Shown here piece by piece: positions 1-7,383 of a DNA stretch of 12,025 nt. Under the pieces are notes generated by a model that was not told the DNA's origin, made no database searches, and was given only the letters and a program-made list of their open reading frames with translations. The stretch is from Actinomycetota bacterium (lineage in GTDB: Bacteria > Actinomycetota > Actinomycetes > S36-B12), in contig DNXA01000140.1 in the NCBI GenBank assembly GCA_003506065.1, positions 1-12,025 on the forward strand. The letters run 5' to 3'. Numbering within the stretch: position 1 is the first letter of the stretch; the number at the start of each line of letters is the position of its first letter. The translations under genes were made by a program, and so were the position numbers.

Positions 1-3
1 GAG

Positions 4-888
4 ATGACGGCAGGCCAGATGCGTCGACGGCTCATCTACGCAGTGATGCTGTCGGCCAGTGTGCTGGTCATCTCGATCATCGGTGGCCTGGTCTCGGGCT
101 CGCTCGCCCTGCTCGCTGATGCCGGACACATGCTGACCGATGTCACTGGGCTGCTGATCTCCTTGATTGCCTTGACCTTGGCTGCACGGCCCGTGACTCT
201 GCAGCGCACCTTTGGTCTGCAGCGCCTGGAGATCTTGGCGGCTGCGGCCAATTCGCTCCTGCTCTTCCTGGTCGCTGGGTTCATCGGCTTCGAGGCCTGG
301 CAACGCTGGCAGGAGCCGGAGGCCATCGATGGCCCACTCATGCTCGGCTTTGCCACCATTGGCCTTATTGCCAACATCATTGGGATGCGACTGCTGAGCG
401 GGGGAGCCAAGCAGAGCCTGAATCTCAAGGGCGCCTACCTGGAGATGATGGGCGATCTTCTTGGTTCCGTCGCTGTCATTGTTGCGGCGCTTGGGATCTG
501 GCTCACTGGCTGGGATCGCATTGATCCACTCGCCTCTGTTGCCGTTGCGCTGATGATTCTTCCAAGAGCATGGCTGCTGCTGAAGGAGACTCTCGACATT
601 CTGCTGGAGACCACCCCGCGTTCCTTGGACTTGGCAGAGGTGCGCAGCCACCTGCTCGGACAGCCCAATGTCGTGGACGTGCATGACATGCATGCGTGGA
701 CCATCACCTCAGGCAAGGAAGTGATGAGTGCGCATGTGGTTGTTCGCACTCAACAGCCCGCCTGCGACACAGGCATCCTGCTGACTGACTTGCAATCCTG
801 CCTCGTCGGACATTTCAACATCGCTCATTCAACCCTGCAGATCGAGCCGGAGGGCTTCGTGCATCCACCATCGGCAGTCCATGAGTAG
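4..888 (+). CDS. Cation diffusion facilitator (CDF) family metal efflux transporter, possibly 5'-partial
   Basis: A CzcD/ZitB-like inner-membrane antiporter expected to export Zn2+ or a related divalent cation in exchange for protons. About six hydrophobic helices span residues 10-200. Helix 2 carries the HxxxD metal site (H42, D46 in LLADAGHMLTD). The helix-5 half of the site reads E147-M-M-G-D151, with Glu where many zinc CDFs have His. A cytoplasmic C-terminal domain follows (about 205-285), with the DMHAWTI and HSTLQIE motifs. The 294-residue length is normal. The ATG at position 4 lies at the window edge and the frame is open to base 1. Many relatives have a His-rich leader before helix 1, so the true start may lie further left. 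The 3' end overlaps the next gene by 8 nt (ATGAGTAG), suggesting co-translation with fbiC. The family call is firm; the metal is not determined. Confidence 0.9.
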   Translation: MTAGQMRRRLIYAVMLSASVLVISIIGGLVSGSLALLADAGHMLTDVTGLLISLIALTLAARPVTLQRTFGLQRLEILAAAANSLLLFLVAGFIGFEAWQRWQEPEAIDGPLMLGFATIGLIANIIGMRLLSGGAKQSLNLKGAYLEMMGDLLGSVAVIVAALGIWLTGWDRIDPLASVAVALMILPRAWLLLKETLDILLETTPRSLDLAEVRSHLLGQPNVVDVHDMHAWTITSGKEVMSAHVVVRTQQPACDTGILLTDLQSCLVGHFNIAHSTLQIEPEGFVHPPSAVHE

Positions 889-3181
889 TCCCATGAAGTT
901 TCCTTCAACCCGGGTGACGTACTCGCCCAAGGTCTTCATTCCCCTGACCACTTTGTGTCGGGATCGATGTGGCTATTGCACCTTTGCCCAATCGCCAGCG
1001 CATGTCGCCCCGTACCTCCTGCTTGATCAAGTGGTAGACATCGCTCGCGCCGGAGCGGAGGTGGGCTGTCACGAAGCGCTCTTCACCCTCGGCGAAGCGC
1101 CAGAGGAGCGGTATCCCGTTGCGCGCGTGTGGCTTGATGAGCATGGCTATGAATCCACCATTGACTACTTGGTCGCTGCCTGTCAGGCAGTCCTGGATGA
1201 AACAGGGCTTCTGCCGCATGCCAATGCGGGTGCCATTTCGCGCGCCGATCTGGCTCGGCTGCGCACGGTTGCTCCGAGCCAAGGCATGATGATTGAGACT
1301 CTGCGCGGAGATCTTGCGGCGCATCGTGGAGCACCGGACAAGACTCCCGAGCGGCGGCTGGCGACCCTGGAGTACGCCGGTGAATTGCACATCCCATTCA
1401 CCACGGGAATTCTCGTGGGCATCGGTGAAACTCGCGCGGATCGCATCGAGGCGCTGGAGGCCATTGCTGCGTCGCATGCTCGTCATGGGCACGTGCAGGA
1501 AGTCATCGTGCAGAATTTCATGCCGAAGTCGGACACCGTGATGCGCTTGTGGCCCGCGTGTCCAGAGGCAGATCACTTGGAGGCCATTGCACTTGCACGC
1601 GCAATCCTGCCGGCGGATGTTCATGTGCAGGCGCCACCGAATCTCGTTGAGGATTCTGGGGCGCTGCTTGATGCGGGCATTGACGACTTCGGTGGAATCT
1701 CGCCGATCACCGCTGATCACGTCAATCCAGAGCGACCTTGGCCGCATATCGAAGACCTCCGAGCGATAGTCGAGGCAAAGGGACTCTCGCTGGTGCCTCG
1801 GCTGACCATTCACCCTGAGTTCGCCCGAGATCCTGCAAAGTGGATTGATCCAGCCCTGCACTTCGCGGTGCAGGACCGAGGCGATGCTGAAGCACTCGGC
1901 AGAGATGATGCAGGGGCAATGTTCCCCGAGCGTTACGCCCAGGCCGCCAATGTCGGCACCGGTCCAGAGGTTGTGCAGATTGGGCGCCGTTCGACCTCGT
2001 GGTACTCAGGATCGGATCAGATTCCAGGCATCTTGATTCCAGCGCAGTCGGCCAAGAGCGTCGGCGGGGCTGTGGGGGAGGTGCTCGCGGGAGTGCGAGC
2101 CGGTCAGGTTCCAGGTGAGGCCGAGCTGGTCGCGTTGTTCGAATCGCGAGGAGCTGAAGTACGAGCTGTTGCCGGTCTGGCTGATGAACTTCGGGCAGCA
2201 GTCAATGGCGAGCTCGTCACCTACGTTCGCAATCGCAATATCAACTACACGAACGTGTGCACCTTCAAGTGCACCTTCTGTGCCTTCTCCAAGGGACCGG
2301 CGACATTGAACCTGCGCGGGGCCCCCTACCTGCTGTCTGCGGACGAGGTTGCCGCGCGGGCTGTGGAGGCTGTCGAACTCGGCGCGACTGAGGTTTGCCT
2401 CCAAGGCGGCATCCATCCCGATTTCGATGGTCAGTCGTATCTGGATATCTTGTCGGCTGTTCGCGACGCAGCACCCAGCCTTCATCTGCACGCATTCTCG
2501 GCCTTGGAGGTCTGGGAGGGTGCCCGGCGCCTGGGCATCCCCTTGCGCGAGTTCCTCACGACCTTGCGAGAGGCTGGGTTGAAGTCTCTGCCGGGAACCG
2601 CTGCGGAAATCCTTGATGACGAGATTCGCGCCATCATCTGTCCGGACAAGGTCAACACCGACCAATGGCTCGAAGTTCACGAGACTGCTCATGAGCTGGG
2701 ATTGCGATCCAATGTGACGATCATGTTCGGGTCGGTGGAAAGGCCAGCACATTGGGCCCGGCACCTCATCCGCACGCGGGATCTGCAGTCACGCACGCGA
2801 GGCTTCACTGAATTTGTGCCGCTTCCCTTTGTGCATATGGCGGCACCGATGTACTTGAAGAAGGGCGCTCGCCGCGGTCCCACATGGCGTGAGACGGTCT
2901 TGATGCACGCTGTCGGACGCATTGCCTACCACGGGTTCATCGACAATGTGCAGGCGTCGTGGGTGAAACTCGGGACAAGCGGAGCGCAGCAACTGCTGCG
3001 TGCGGGGGTCAATGATCTCGGCGGCACATTGATGGATGAGAACATCTCGCGTGCAGCAGGCGCCACGCACGGTCAGGGAATCACCGTTGAGGACTTCGCC
3101 GCGATCGCCGAGCTGATCGGCCGCACAGTGCAGGAGCGCTCCACCCTGTATGCGCCCATCGGCGTCTCATTGCTGAGCTGA
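881..3181 (+). CDS. fbiC: FO synthase, fused CofG-CofH (7,8-didemethyl-8-hydroxy-5-deazariboflavin synthase)
   Basis: A radical-SAM enzyme that makes FO, the chromophore of coenzyme F420, from tyrosine and 5-amino-6-ribitylamino-uracil. Two radical-SAM halves are visible. The CofG-like N-terminal half has CxxxCxxC at C26/C30/C33 (CRDRCGYC), followed by ALFTLGE, VGIGETR and QAPPNLV. The CofH-like half has C460/C464/C467 (CTFKCTFC), followed by ATEVCLQGGIHPDF, LPGTAAEILDDE, FTEFVPLPFVHM and NDLGGTLMDENISRAAG. Each motif should bind one [4Fe-4S] cluster and SAM. At 766 residues it is shorter than the roughly 850 residues of mycobacterial FbiC, mostly because the N-terminal extension before the first Cys motif is missing. 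The start overlaps the CDF stop (ATGAGTAG) and has no clear Shine-Dalgarno; an in-frame ATG at 893 is an alternative. No other F420 gene is in the window. Confidence 0.95.
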   Translation: MSSPMKFPSTRVTYSPKVFIPLTTLCRDRCGYCTFAQSPAHVAPYLLLDQVVDIARAGAEVGCHEALFTLGEAPEERYPVARVWLDEHGYESTIDYLVAACQAVLDETGLLPHANAGAISRADLARLRTVAPSQGMMIETLRGDLAAHRGAPDKTPERRLATLEYAGELHIPFTTGILVGIGETRADRIEALEAIAASHARHGHVQEVIVQNFMPKSDTVMRLWPACPEADHLEAIALARAILPADVHVQAPPNLVEDSGALLDAGIDDFGGISPITADHVNPERPWPHIEDLRAIVEAKGLSLVPRLTIHPEFARDPAKWIDPALHFAVQDRGDAEALGRDDAGAMFPERYAQAANVGTGPEVVQIGRRSTSWYSGSDQIPGILIPAQSAKSVGGAVGEVLAGVRAGQVPGEAELVALFESRGAEVRAVAGLADELRAAVNGELVTYVRNRNINYTNVCTFKCTFCAFSKGPATLNLRGAPYLLSADEVAARAVEAVELGATEVCLQGGIHPDFDGQSYLDILSAVRDAAPSLHLHAFSALEVWEGARRLGIPLREFLTTLREAGLKSLPGTAAEILDDEIRAIICPDKVNTDQWLEVHETAHELGLRSNVTIMFGSVERPAHWARHLIRTRDLQSRTRGFTEFVPLPFVHMAAPMYLKKGARRGPTWRETVLMHAVGRIAYHGFIDNVQASWVKLGTSGAQQLLRAGVNDLGGTLMDENISRAAGATHGQGITVEDFAAIAELIGRTVQERSTLYAPIGVSLLS

Positions 3182-3187
3182 AGCACA

Positions 3188-4558
3188 TTGCTCGAAGTAC
3201 CCAAGCGCTCCTATCTCGGCACTGCTGCCACTGCTCCGGGACCTACCGGACCGCAGATGCTGCCGGCATTTGCCGCGATCAGGCGGAACCCGCTGGACTA
3301 CCTGCACGCGATCTGGCGCAGATATGGCGATATCGCGCAATTTCCCATCCCGCGACCTCCCAGCTATCTGCTCACCGATCCGGTGGCAGTGCGCCGCGTG
3401 CTGGTGGATCAGGCGCGCCATTACACCAAGGACACATTGCAGTATCGAGCACTCGCGCTAGTGACAGGTCAGGGGCTGCTTGCAAGCAAGGATGCACGCG
3501 AGCAGCGCCGGATTCTGCAACCTGCATTCCACCCTGAACGTCTGGCACCACTTGTGGTGCATGTTGATTACGCGGGAATGCAGTTGGCTGCTCAATGGCA
3601 CAGACTTGAGTCGGCATCGGTTGTCGACATCGAATCCGCCATGGCCAAGATCGCACTTGAGACTGTCGGACATGCACTGTTCGGCCAGGATCTGTCTCAC
3701 GATGCTGAACGGCTGGTGTCGGCAACCCTTGACGGTCTGAGTGTCGTGATCGCCCGCGCTCGGGTTCCCATCGCCCCTCCATCCTGGGTGCCCACGCCAC
3801 GCAATCGCCAACTGAGGCACGCCAATGCTGAACTCGACGGTGCTGTTGATCGACTGCTGCACTCGCGCACGAGCCCGGCCGTCACGCGGCAGACCACCGA
3901 TGTCCTTGACCTGCTGATGCAGGCGAAGGATGACTCGGGCAGCAACCTGACTGCAACCCAGATTCGTGACGAGATCGTCACGATGATTGTCGCCGGGCAC
4001 GAAACCGTGGCGTCTGCGATGACCTGGTGCCTCGCTCTTCTCGCGGAGCACCCGGAGATTCAGCAGCGCGTACAGATGGAAGCCGATGCAGTGGTGACTG
4101 ATCAGCGGCTCAGCATCACTGACCTCTCCCGGCTTCCATTGGCCCGCGCAGTGATTGATGAATCTCTGCGGCTCTATCCGCCAGCCTGGTTGATCACCCG
4201 CAAGGCACAGATTGAAGATGAACTGGCGCAGGCCCGCATTCCAGCGGGTTCGTTGGTGATCATGAGCCCGTACTTGGTGCATCGGCATCCGGAGTACTGG
4301 ACGCGACCTGAGCAGTTCAACCCCGATCGCTTTCTTGACGGCAGCGTCGACCGATCCGCCTACCTCCCCTTTGGGGCGGGACCGCGTCTGTGCATCGGGC
4401 GCGACTTTGCATATGCCGAGGCGGTGGCCTTGCTTGCCCGGCTCACCTCGCAGTTCAGTTTCGCATTCCCCGAAGGTGCAGGCATGCCCCGATTCGATCC
4501 GGGTGTCACGATGCGACCCATAGATGGTCTGCAGCTGCGGATTGCACCGCGGGGCTAG
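3188..4558 (+). CDS. Cytochrome P450 (soluble, bacterial type)
   Basis: A heme-thiolate monooxygenase of about 456 residues. It has the proline-rich N-terminus (APGPTGP, about 16-22), the I-helix oxygen-activation motif AGHETVAS (A269-T273 core), the K-helix ExxR (E325/R328 in ESLRLYPP) and the heme-binding loop FGAGPRLCIG, with Cys402 as axial ligand. There is no membrane anchor, so it should be cytoplasmic and take electrons from a separate ferredoxin system, which is not encoded here. The start is TTG, 6 nt after the fbiC stop. The gene is in the same frame as fbiC, so no start further upstream is possible without crossing that TGA. The next ATG (3257) would remove the conserved proline motif. 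Its position suggests co-transcription with fbiC, but a functional link to F420 is unproven. The substrate cannot be predicted. The stop shares a CTAG palindrome with the convergent CBS gene. Confidence 0.93.
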   Translation: MLEVPKRSYLGTAATAPGPTGPQMLPAFAAIRRNPLDYLHAIWRRYGDIAQFPIPRPPSYLLTDPVAVRRVLVDQARHYTKDTLQYRALALVTGQGLLASKDAREQRRILQPAFHPERLAPLVVHVDYAGMQLAAQWHRLESASVVDIESAMAKIALETVGHALFGQDLSHDAERLVSATLDGLSVVIARARVPIAPPSWVPTPRNRQLRHANAELDGAVDRLLHSRTSPAVTRQTTDVLDLLMQAKDDSGSNLTATQIRDEIVTMIVAGHETVASAMTWCLALLAEHPEIQQRVQMEADAVVTDQRLSITDLSRLPLARAVIDESLRLYPPAWLITRKAQIEDELAQARIPAGSLVIMSPYLVHRHPEYWTRPEQFNPDRFLDGSVDRSAYLPFGAGPRLCIGRDFAYAEAVALLARLTSQFSFAFPEGAGMPRFDPGVTMRPIDGLQLRIAPRG

Positions 4559-4989
4559 CCACCCTTGGTGATGTACTCCATCAGTGCCGTTCGTTCGCCT
4601 TCCAACTGATCAAGTCGATGCTTCACCAGGTCGCCAATACTGACGAGCCCGACGAGCGCAAGTGACTCGTCGACAATTGGCAGATGCCGAACTCGTTGAT
4701 TCGTCATCACCTCCATCGCGTGCTCAACTGAATCAGTGCCCAGTAGCGCGCAGACCTCAGCACTCATCACTTCGGAAACCGGCGTCAATGAGAGATCCAG
4801 ATGGTCGGCAATGGCACGCACGACATCGCGCTCAGATGCGATGCCGAGGATGTGCAGTGCATCCTCGGACACGACAGCCGCACCGATGTGATTCTCGGCC
4901 AGCACGGTTGCAAGACCGGAGACGGTCGCTCCCGGTCGAATGGTCACTACATGTGAGCCCTTGTGAGCCAAGATCGTTGAGAGTTGCAT
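4555..4989 (-). CDS. Two-CBS-domain protein
   Basis: A stand-alone protein of 144 residues made of a tandem CBS (Bateman) pair, about residues 8-62 and 72-125. Typical features are VVTIRPGATVSGLATVLAENHIGAAVV, ILGIASERDVVRAI, EVMTNQRVRHLPIVDE and LVGLVSIGDLVKHRL. Such pairs bind adenine nucleotides or SAM and act as energy or ligand sensors; the partner is unknown. I chose the ATG at 4989, preceded by GGAG four bases upstream; it gives a family-typical N-terminus (MQLSTILAHKG). A GTG five codons upstream (5004) is possible but less likely. It follows hisN on the same strand after 57 nt. The RBS/start block is duplicated just upstream in another frame (see the repeat entry). The stop overlaps the P450 stop. 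Confidence 0.88.
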   Translation of the reverse strand: MQLSTILAHKGSHVVTIRPGATVSGLATVLAENHIGAAVVSEDALHILGIASERDVVRAIADHLDLSLTPVSEVMSAEVCALLGTDSVEHAMEVMTNQRVRHLPIVDESLALVGLVSIGDLVKHRLDQLEGERTALMEYITKGG

Positions 4990-5029
4990 GTGACTCCAAT
5001 CCACGGCGCGTGAGTTGCATGTTCCTCCA
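4981..5029 (-). repeat. Imperfect direct repeat of the RBS and start-codon block of the CBS gene
   Basis: On the minus strand the block TGGAGTCACATGCAACTC (4998-4981), which holds the ribosome binding site and start codon of the CBS gene, recurs as TGGAGGAACATGCAACTC (5029-5012). The copies match at 16 of 18 bases and lie 31 bp apart. Since 31 is not a multiple of three, the upstream ATG (5020) is out of frame with the CBS gene and opens a roughly 60-codon frame with no recognisable product. The upstream copy has the better Shine-Dalgarno core (GGAGG). It may be a remnant of a short duplication or a regulatory decoy start. Confidence 0.7.
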
Positions 5030-5046
5030 CAACGCCAGCAAAGTCA

Positions 5047-5844
5047 CTAGTGAAGAAGTTCCATCACCTCTGCATGCAGCAGGCCATTAGTCGACATCAA
5101 GGAGCCAACGAGGAGCGCATCCCCGCCGTCAAACGCAGTCGCCTGACCGCCAGCCTCTCGCACAATCGGAATGAGGGCTGCCATGTCCCATTTGCCCAGC
5201 TCCGGCTCGGCGGCAAGGTCGATGGCCCCCTCTGCCACGAGCATGTGCGACCAGAAGTCGCCGTAGGCCCGCTGCCGTGCCGTGGATCGCAGCACTCGTT
5301 CCAGGGTGTCCTCGGCCCAGCCGACAGAGTCCGAGAACGAGAATGAGGCGGCTTGGACCGAGTCGATCTGGCTGACGCGCAAAGGCACAGGCTTCTGAGT
5401 GCCAACACTGCGCCAGGCACCTGACCCGGTGGCGGCCCACCACCGCCTCTCCAGGGCGGGTGCGGAGACAACTCCGACGCTTGGGATGCCATCGATGTTC
5501 AATGCGATGAGCGTGGCCCACACCGGCACCCCGCGAAGGTAGTTCTTGGTCCCATCAATGGGATCCAGGATCCATTCGCGTGATTGAGAACTCGCCGAGG
5601 ACCCGAATTCCTCACCGAGAATTGCATCGTGCGGCCGATGCTCAGCCAGCAGCGTGCGCAGAGTCTGCTCTGTTGAACGGTCGGCATCTGTGACAGGAGT
5701 GAAGTCGGGCTTGGTCTCGACTAGCAGGGATGTCGATTCGAATCGGTCCATCGTGATGGCATCGGCCGCATCCGCCATTGCGAGCGCGAGTGCGAGATCC
5801 TCGGCAAGGCTTGGAGGATATTCCCCAGAAGTTCGTGTCGACAT
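5047..5844 (-). CDS. hisN: Histidinol-phosphatase HisN-type, inositol monophosphatase family
   Basis: A 265-residue Mg2+-dependent phosphatase of the inositol monophosphatase fold. Metal-binding motifs are all present: GEEFG (E78/E79), WILDPIDGTKNY (D94, D97, G98, T99) and the distal KWDMAALIPIVREAGG (D220). In actinobacteria the form with this spacing is usually HisN, which dephosphorylates L-histidinol phosphate in histidine synthesis. Inositol-1-phosphatase activity (SuhB-like) is the alternative, and sequence alone does not fully exclude it. The start at 5844 (MSTRTSGEYPPSLAEDL) fits the family; the frame stays open upstream to 6036, but that would run through the divergent DUF2231 gene. 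No Shine-Dalgarno precedes the ATG, while TACATT ends 7 nt before it, so the message may be leaderless. The CBS gene lies 57 nt downstream on the same strand. Confidence 0.88.
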   Translation of the reverse strand: MSTRTSGEYPPSLAEDLALALAMADAADAITMDRFESTSLLVETKPDFTPVTDADRSTEQTLRTLLAEHRPHDAILGEEFGSSASSQSREWILDPIDGTKNYLRGVPVWATLIALNIDGIPSVGVVSAPALERRWWAATGSGAWRSVGTQKPVPLRVSQIDSVQAASFSFSDSVGWAEDTLERVLRSTARQRAYGDFWSHMLVAEGAIDLAAEPELGKWDMAALIPIVREAGGQATAFDGGDALLVGSLMSTNGLLHAEVMELLH

Positions 5845-5851
5845 GAGTCTG

Positions 5852-5857
5852 AATGTA
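5852..5857 (-). promoter_or_regulatory. Predicted -10 box for a leaderless hisN transcript
   Basis: On the minus strand TACATT (TANNNT type) is followed by 7 nt and then the hisN ATG at 5844. This spacing would put transcription initiation at or next to the A of the start codon. No convincing -35 hexamer is seen. It lies within the 49-bp divergent region shared with the DUF2231 gene. Confidence 0.5.
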
Positions 5858-5879
5858 GTGCGCGCACGAAGGGAACTCG

Positions 5880-5885
5880 TAGGCT
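5880..5885 (+). promoter_or_regulatory. Predicted -10 box for the DUF2231 gene (leaderless)
   Basis: TAGGCT (TANNNT type) stands 8 nt before the ATG at 5894, and no Shine-Dalgarno is present. The surrounding decamer CGTAGGCTCC is identical, at the same distance from the start codon, to the one before sigR (8808-8817). The box lies 22 bp from the opposing hisN -10 box. Confidence 0.5.
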
Positions 5886-5893
5886 CCGGAACT

Positions 5894-6352
5894 ATGTCGG
5901 ATCTCGTCACCGTCGGTGGCCTACCTGTGCATCCCCTGATCGTGCACCTCGTTGTCGTCGTTGTGCCGATGACCTTTGCAGCTGCGTTTCTGATGGCCGT
6001 GTGGCCCAGATTCTCTAGGCGCTTTGGGCCGCTCATCGCGATAGGCGCGGCGCTCGGCCTCGTCGGTGCACTGATCGCCCGAGAGGCAGGTGAGCAACTG
6101 GCGCCGGTAGTGGGAGTCAGCGCCGATCACCTCGCCTGGGGTCAGCGGGCGCCTTGGTGGATTGCCTTGTTCAGCATCGCTGTCATTGCCTTCTGGCTGG
6201 TCGACCGAGGCATCCCGGCAAATCGTTCACGCCCGGTGTGGGTCCATGCATTCGCCGCAGTCATGGTCCTGCTCGGCGTCATGGCGATCATTCAGGTGTT
6301 GGGAGCCGGGCACAGTGGTACTGAATCGGTGTGGGCTCCGCTGCTTCAGTAG
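5894..6352 (+). CDS. DUF2231-family four-helix membrane protein
   Basis: A 152-residue integral membrane protein with four predicted helices (about residues 14-35, 43-62, 86-104 and 113-134). It matches DUF2231 proteins: an N-terminal GLPVHPLIVH motif with H12 and H17 leads into helix 1, and GAGHSGTESVW (H137) follows helix 4. Conserved histidines at helix ends have led to suggestions of heme or metal binding in this family, but no function is established. The start (MSDLVTVGGLPVHP) fits the family; the frame is open much further upstream, but that part overlaps hisN on the other strand. It is divergent from hisN and convergent with rsgA, overlapping the rsgA end by 7 nt. Confidence 0.8.
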   Translation: MSDLVTVGGLPVHPLIVHLVVVVVPMTFAAAFLMAVWPRFSRRFGPLIAIGAALGLVGALIAREAGEQLAPVVGVSADHLAWGQRAPWWIALFSIAVIAFWLVDRGIPANRSRPVWVHAFAAVMVLLGVMAIIQVLGAGHSGTESVWAPLLQ

Positions 6353-7383
6353 GAGTCGGATTGCTCTGTGGGTGCCGCGGTTGGCTGAGCCAGGAGTCGT
6401 CGAAGTGACAGCAATCGCTCTTGCACGTTCGGCGGCTGTCGCTGGATCCAATCGTTGAGTCCGCAATCTGGCTCATCATGAGAGCAGGCTCGCGGGCAGT
6501 TGGCGATTCCCGGTTCAAGATCGGGGAATGCGCGAATGACTTGATCAGCGTCGACATGCGCGAGGCCGAAGGATCGAATTCCTGGCGTATCGATGATCCA
6601 GCCGCCACCGACAAGTGGCAGAGCCAAGGCGCTCGTTGATGTATGTCGGCCTTTGCCTGTAACAGTATTGACATGCCCAGTGCTACGAGCCGAGCCCGGC
6701 ACGATGGCGTTCACGAGAGTGGACTTTCCGACTCCGGAATGTCCGAGCACCACGGTCACCTCGTCGCGCAAGGCCTCATGCAATTGTGCGGGGGGCACCC
6801 GGCTCGTCACAGTGAACACCGGCAGGTCCAGCGGTCCGTACATCGAATAGAGGGCCTCGGGGCTTGCAAGATCAGTCTTGGTGATGACCAGCATTGGCTG
6901 GATCGCTGCATCGAATGCCGCCACGAGCGCTCGATCGATCAGGCCGAACGAGGGCTCGGGATCTGAAGTCGAGGTCACGATCGCCATTTGACTGGCATTG
7001 GCCACGATGATTCTTTCCACCGGATCCACATCGTCAGCGGTTCTGCGCAGATTCGACGAGCGTTCCTGCCTTCGCACAATTCGCGCGAGGTCGTCGGTGC
7101 CGGAAGTATCCGAACCGATGAGGTCCACCAGATCACCGACGACGATGCCCTTTCGGCCCAACTCGCGTGACTTGATGGCGAAGATCTGCTTTCCCATGGC
7201 TATCTCATTGGCAGCAGAGCTCAGGGCAACGGTGAATCGACCGCGGTCAACGGCGATGACCATCCCGGTCTCTGCCTCCGCGTGCGCTGGCCGCTCCTTG
7301 GTCCGAGGCCTTGATTTGGTGCGCCCGGGCCGGATGCGGACATCGTCCTCGTCCCAGCGTTCGTGCGTCTTCATGCTCGTCAC
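6346..7383 (-). CDS. rsgA: Ribosome small subunit-dependent GTPase A (RsgA/YjeQ)
   Basis: A circularly permuted GTPase that helps late 30S subunit maturation and couples GTP hydrolysis to release from the subunit. The G motifs come in the permuted order G4-G1-G3: TKTD (168-171), GHSGVGKST (P-loop, 214-222), GRHTST (switch I, 245-250) and DTPG (265-268). An OB-fold region (about 38-125) precedes them, and a C-terminal zinc site has C296, C300, H302 and C307 with the compact actinobacterial CPRACSH spacing. The basic N-terminus ([19 protein letters not shown]) is typical of actinobacterial forms. The 345-residue version starts at a GTG whose last two bases are part of the aroA TGA (GTGA overlap), implying translational coupling; an ATG at 7374 is three codons downstream. 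Confidence 0.95.
   Translation of the reverse strand: MTSMKTHERWDEDDVRIRPGRTKSRPRTKERPAHAEAETGMVIAVDRGRFTVALSSAANEIAMGKQIFAIKSRELGRKGIVVGDLVDLIGSDTSGTDDLARIVRRQERSSNLRRTADDVDPVERIIVANASQMAIVTSTSDPEPSFGLIDRALVAAFDAAIQPMLVITKTDLASPEALYSMYGPLDLPVFTVTSRVPPAQLHEALRDEVTVVLGHSGVGKSTLVNAIVPGSARSTGHVNTVTGKGRHTSTSALALPLVGGGWIIDTPGIRSFGLAHVDADQVIRAFPDLEPGIANCPRACSHDEPDCGLNDWIQRQPPNVQERLLSLRRLLAQPTAAPTEQSDSY

Noticed and set aside
905..1861. A 318-codon open frame on the minus strand opposite fbiC
   Set aside because: It lies antisense to the strongly conserved radical-SAM CofG half, has no recognisable domain and looks like a shadow of GC-rich codon use.
2006..2764. A 252-codon minus-strand open frame opposite the CofH half of fbiC
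   Set aside because: No family resemblance and fully contained in a conserved gene.
3458..4288. A 276-codon minus-strand open frame opposite the P450
   Set aside because: Composition rich in His, Arg and Gln typical of antisense frames; the plus strand carries all P450 motifs.
5654..5893. Upstream extension of the DUF2231 frame
   Set aside because: It overlaps hisN in antisense. The family N-terminus GLPVHPLIVH starts right after the ATG at 5894.
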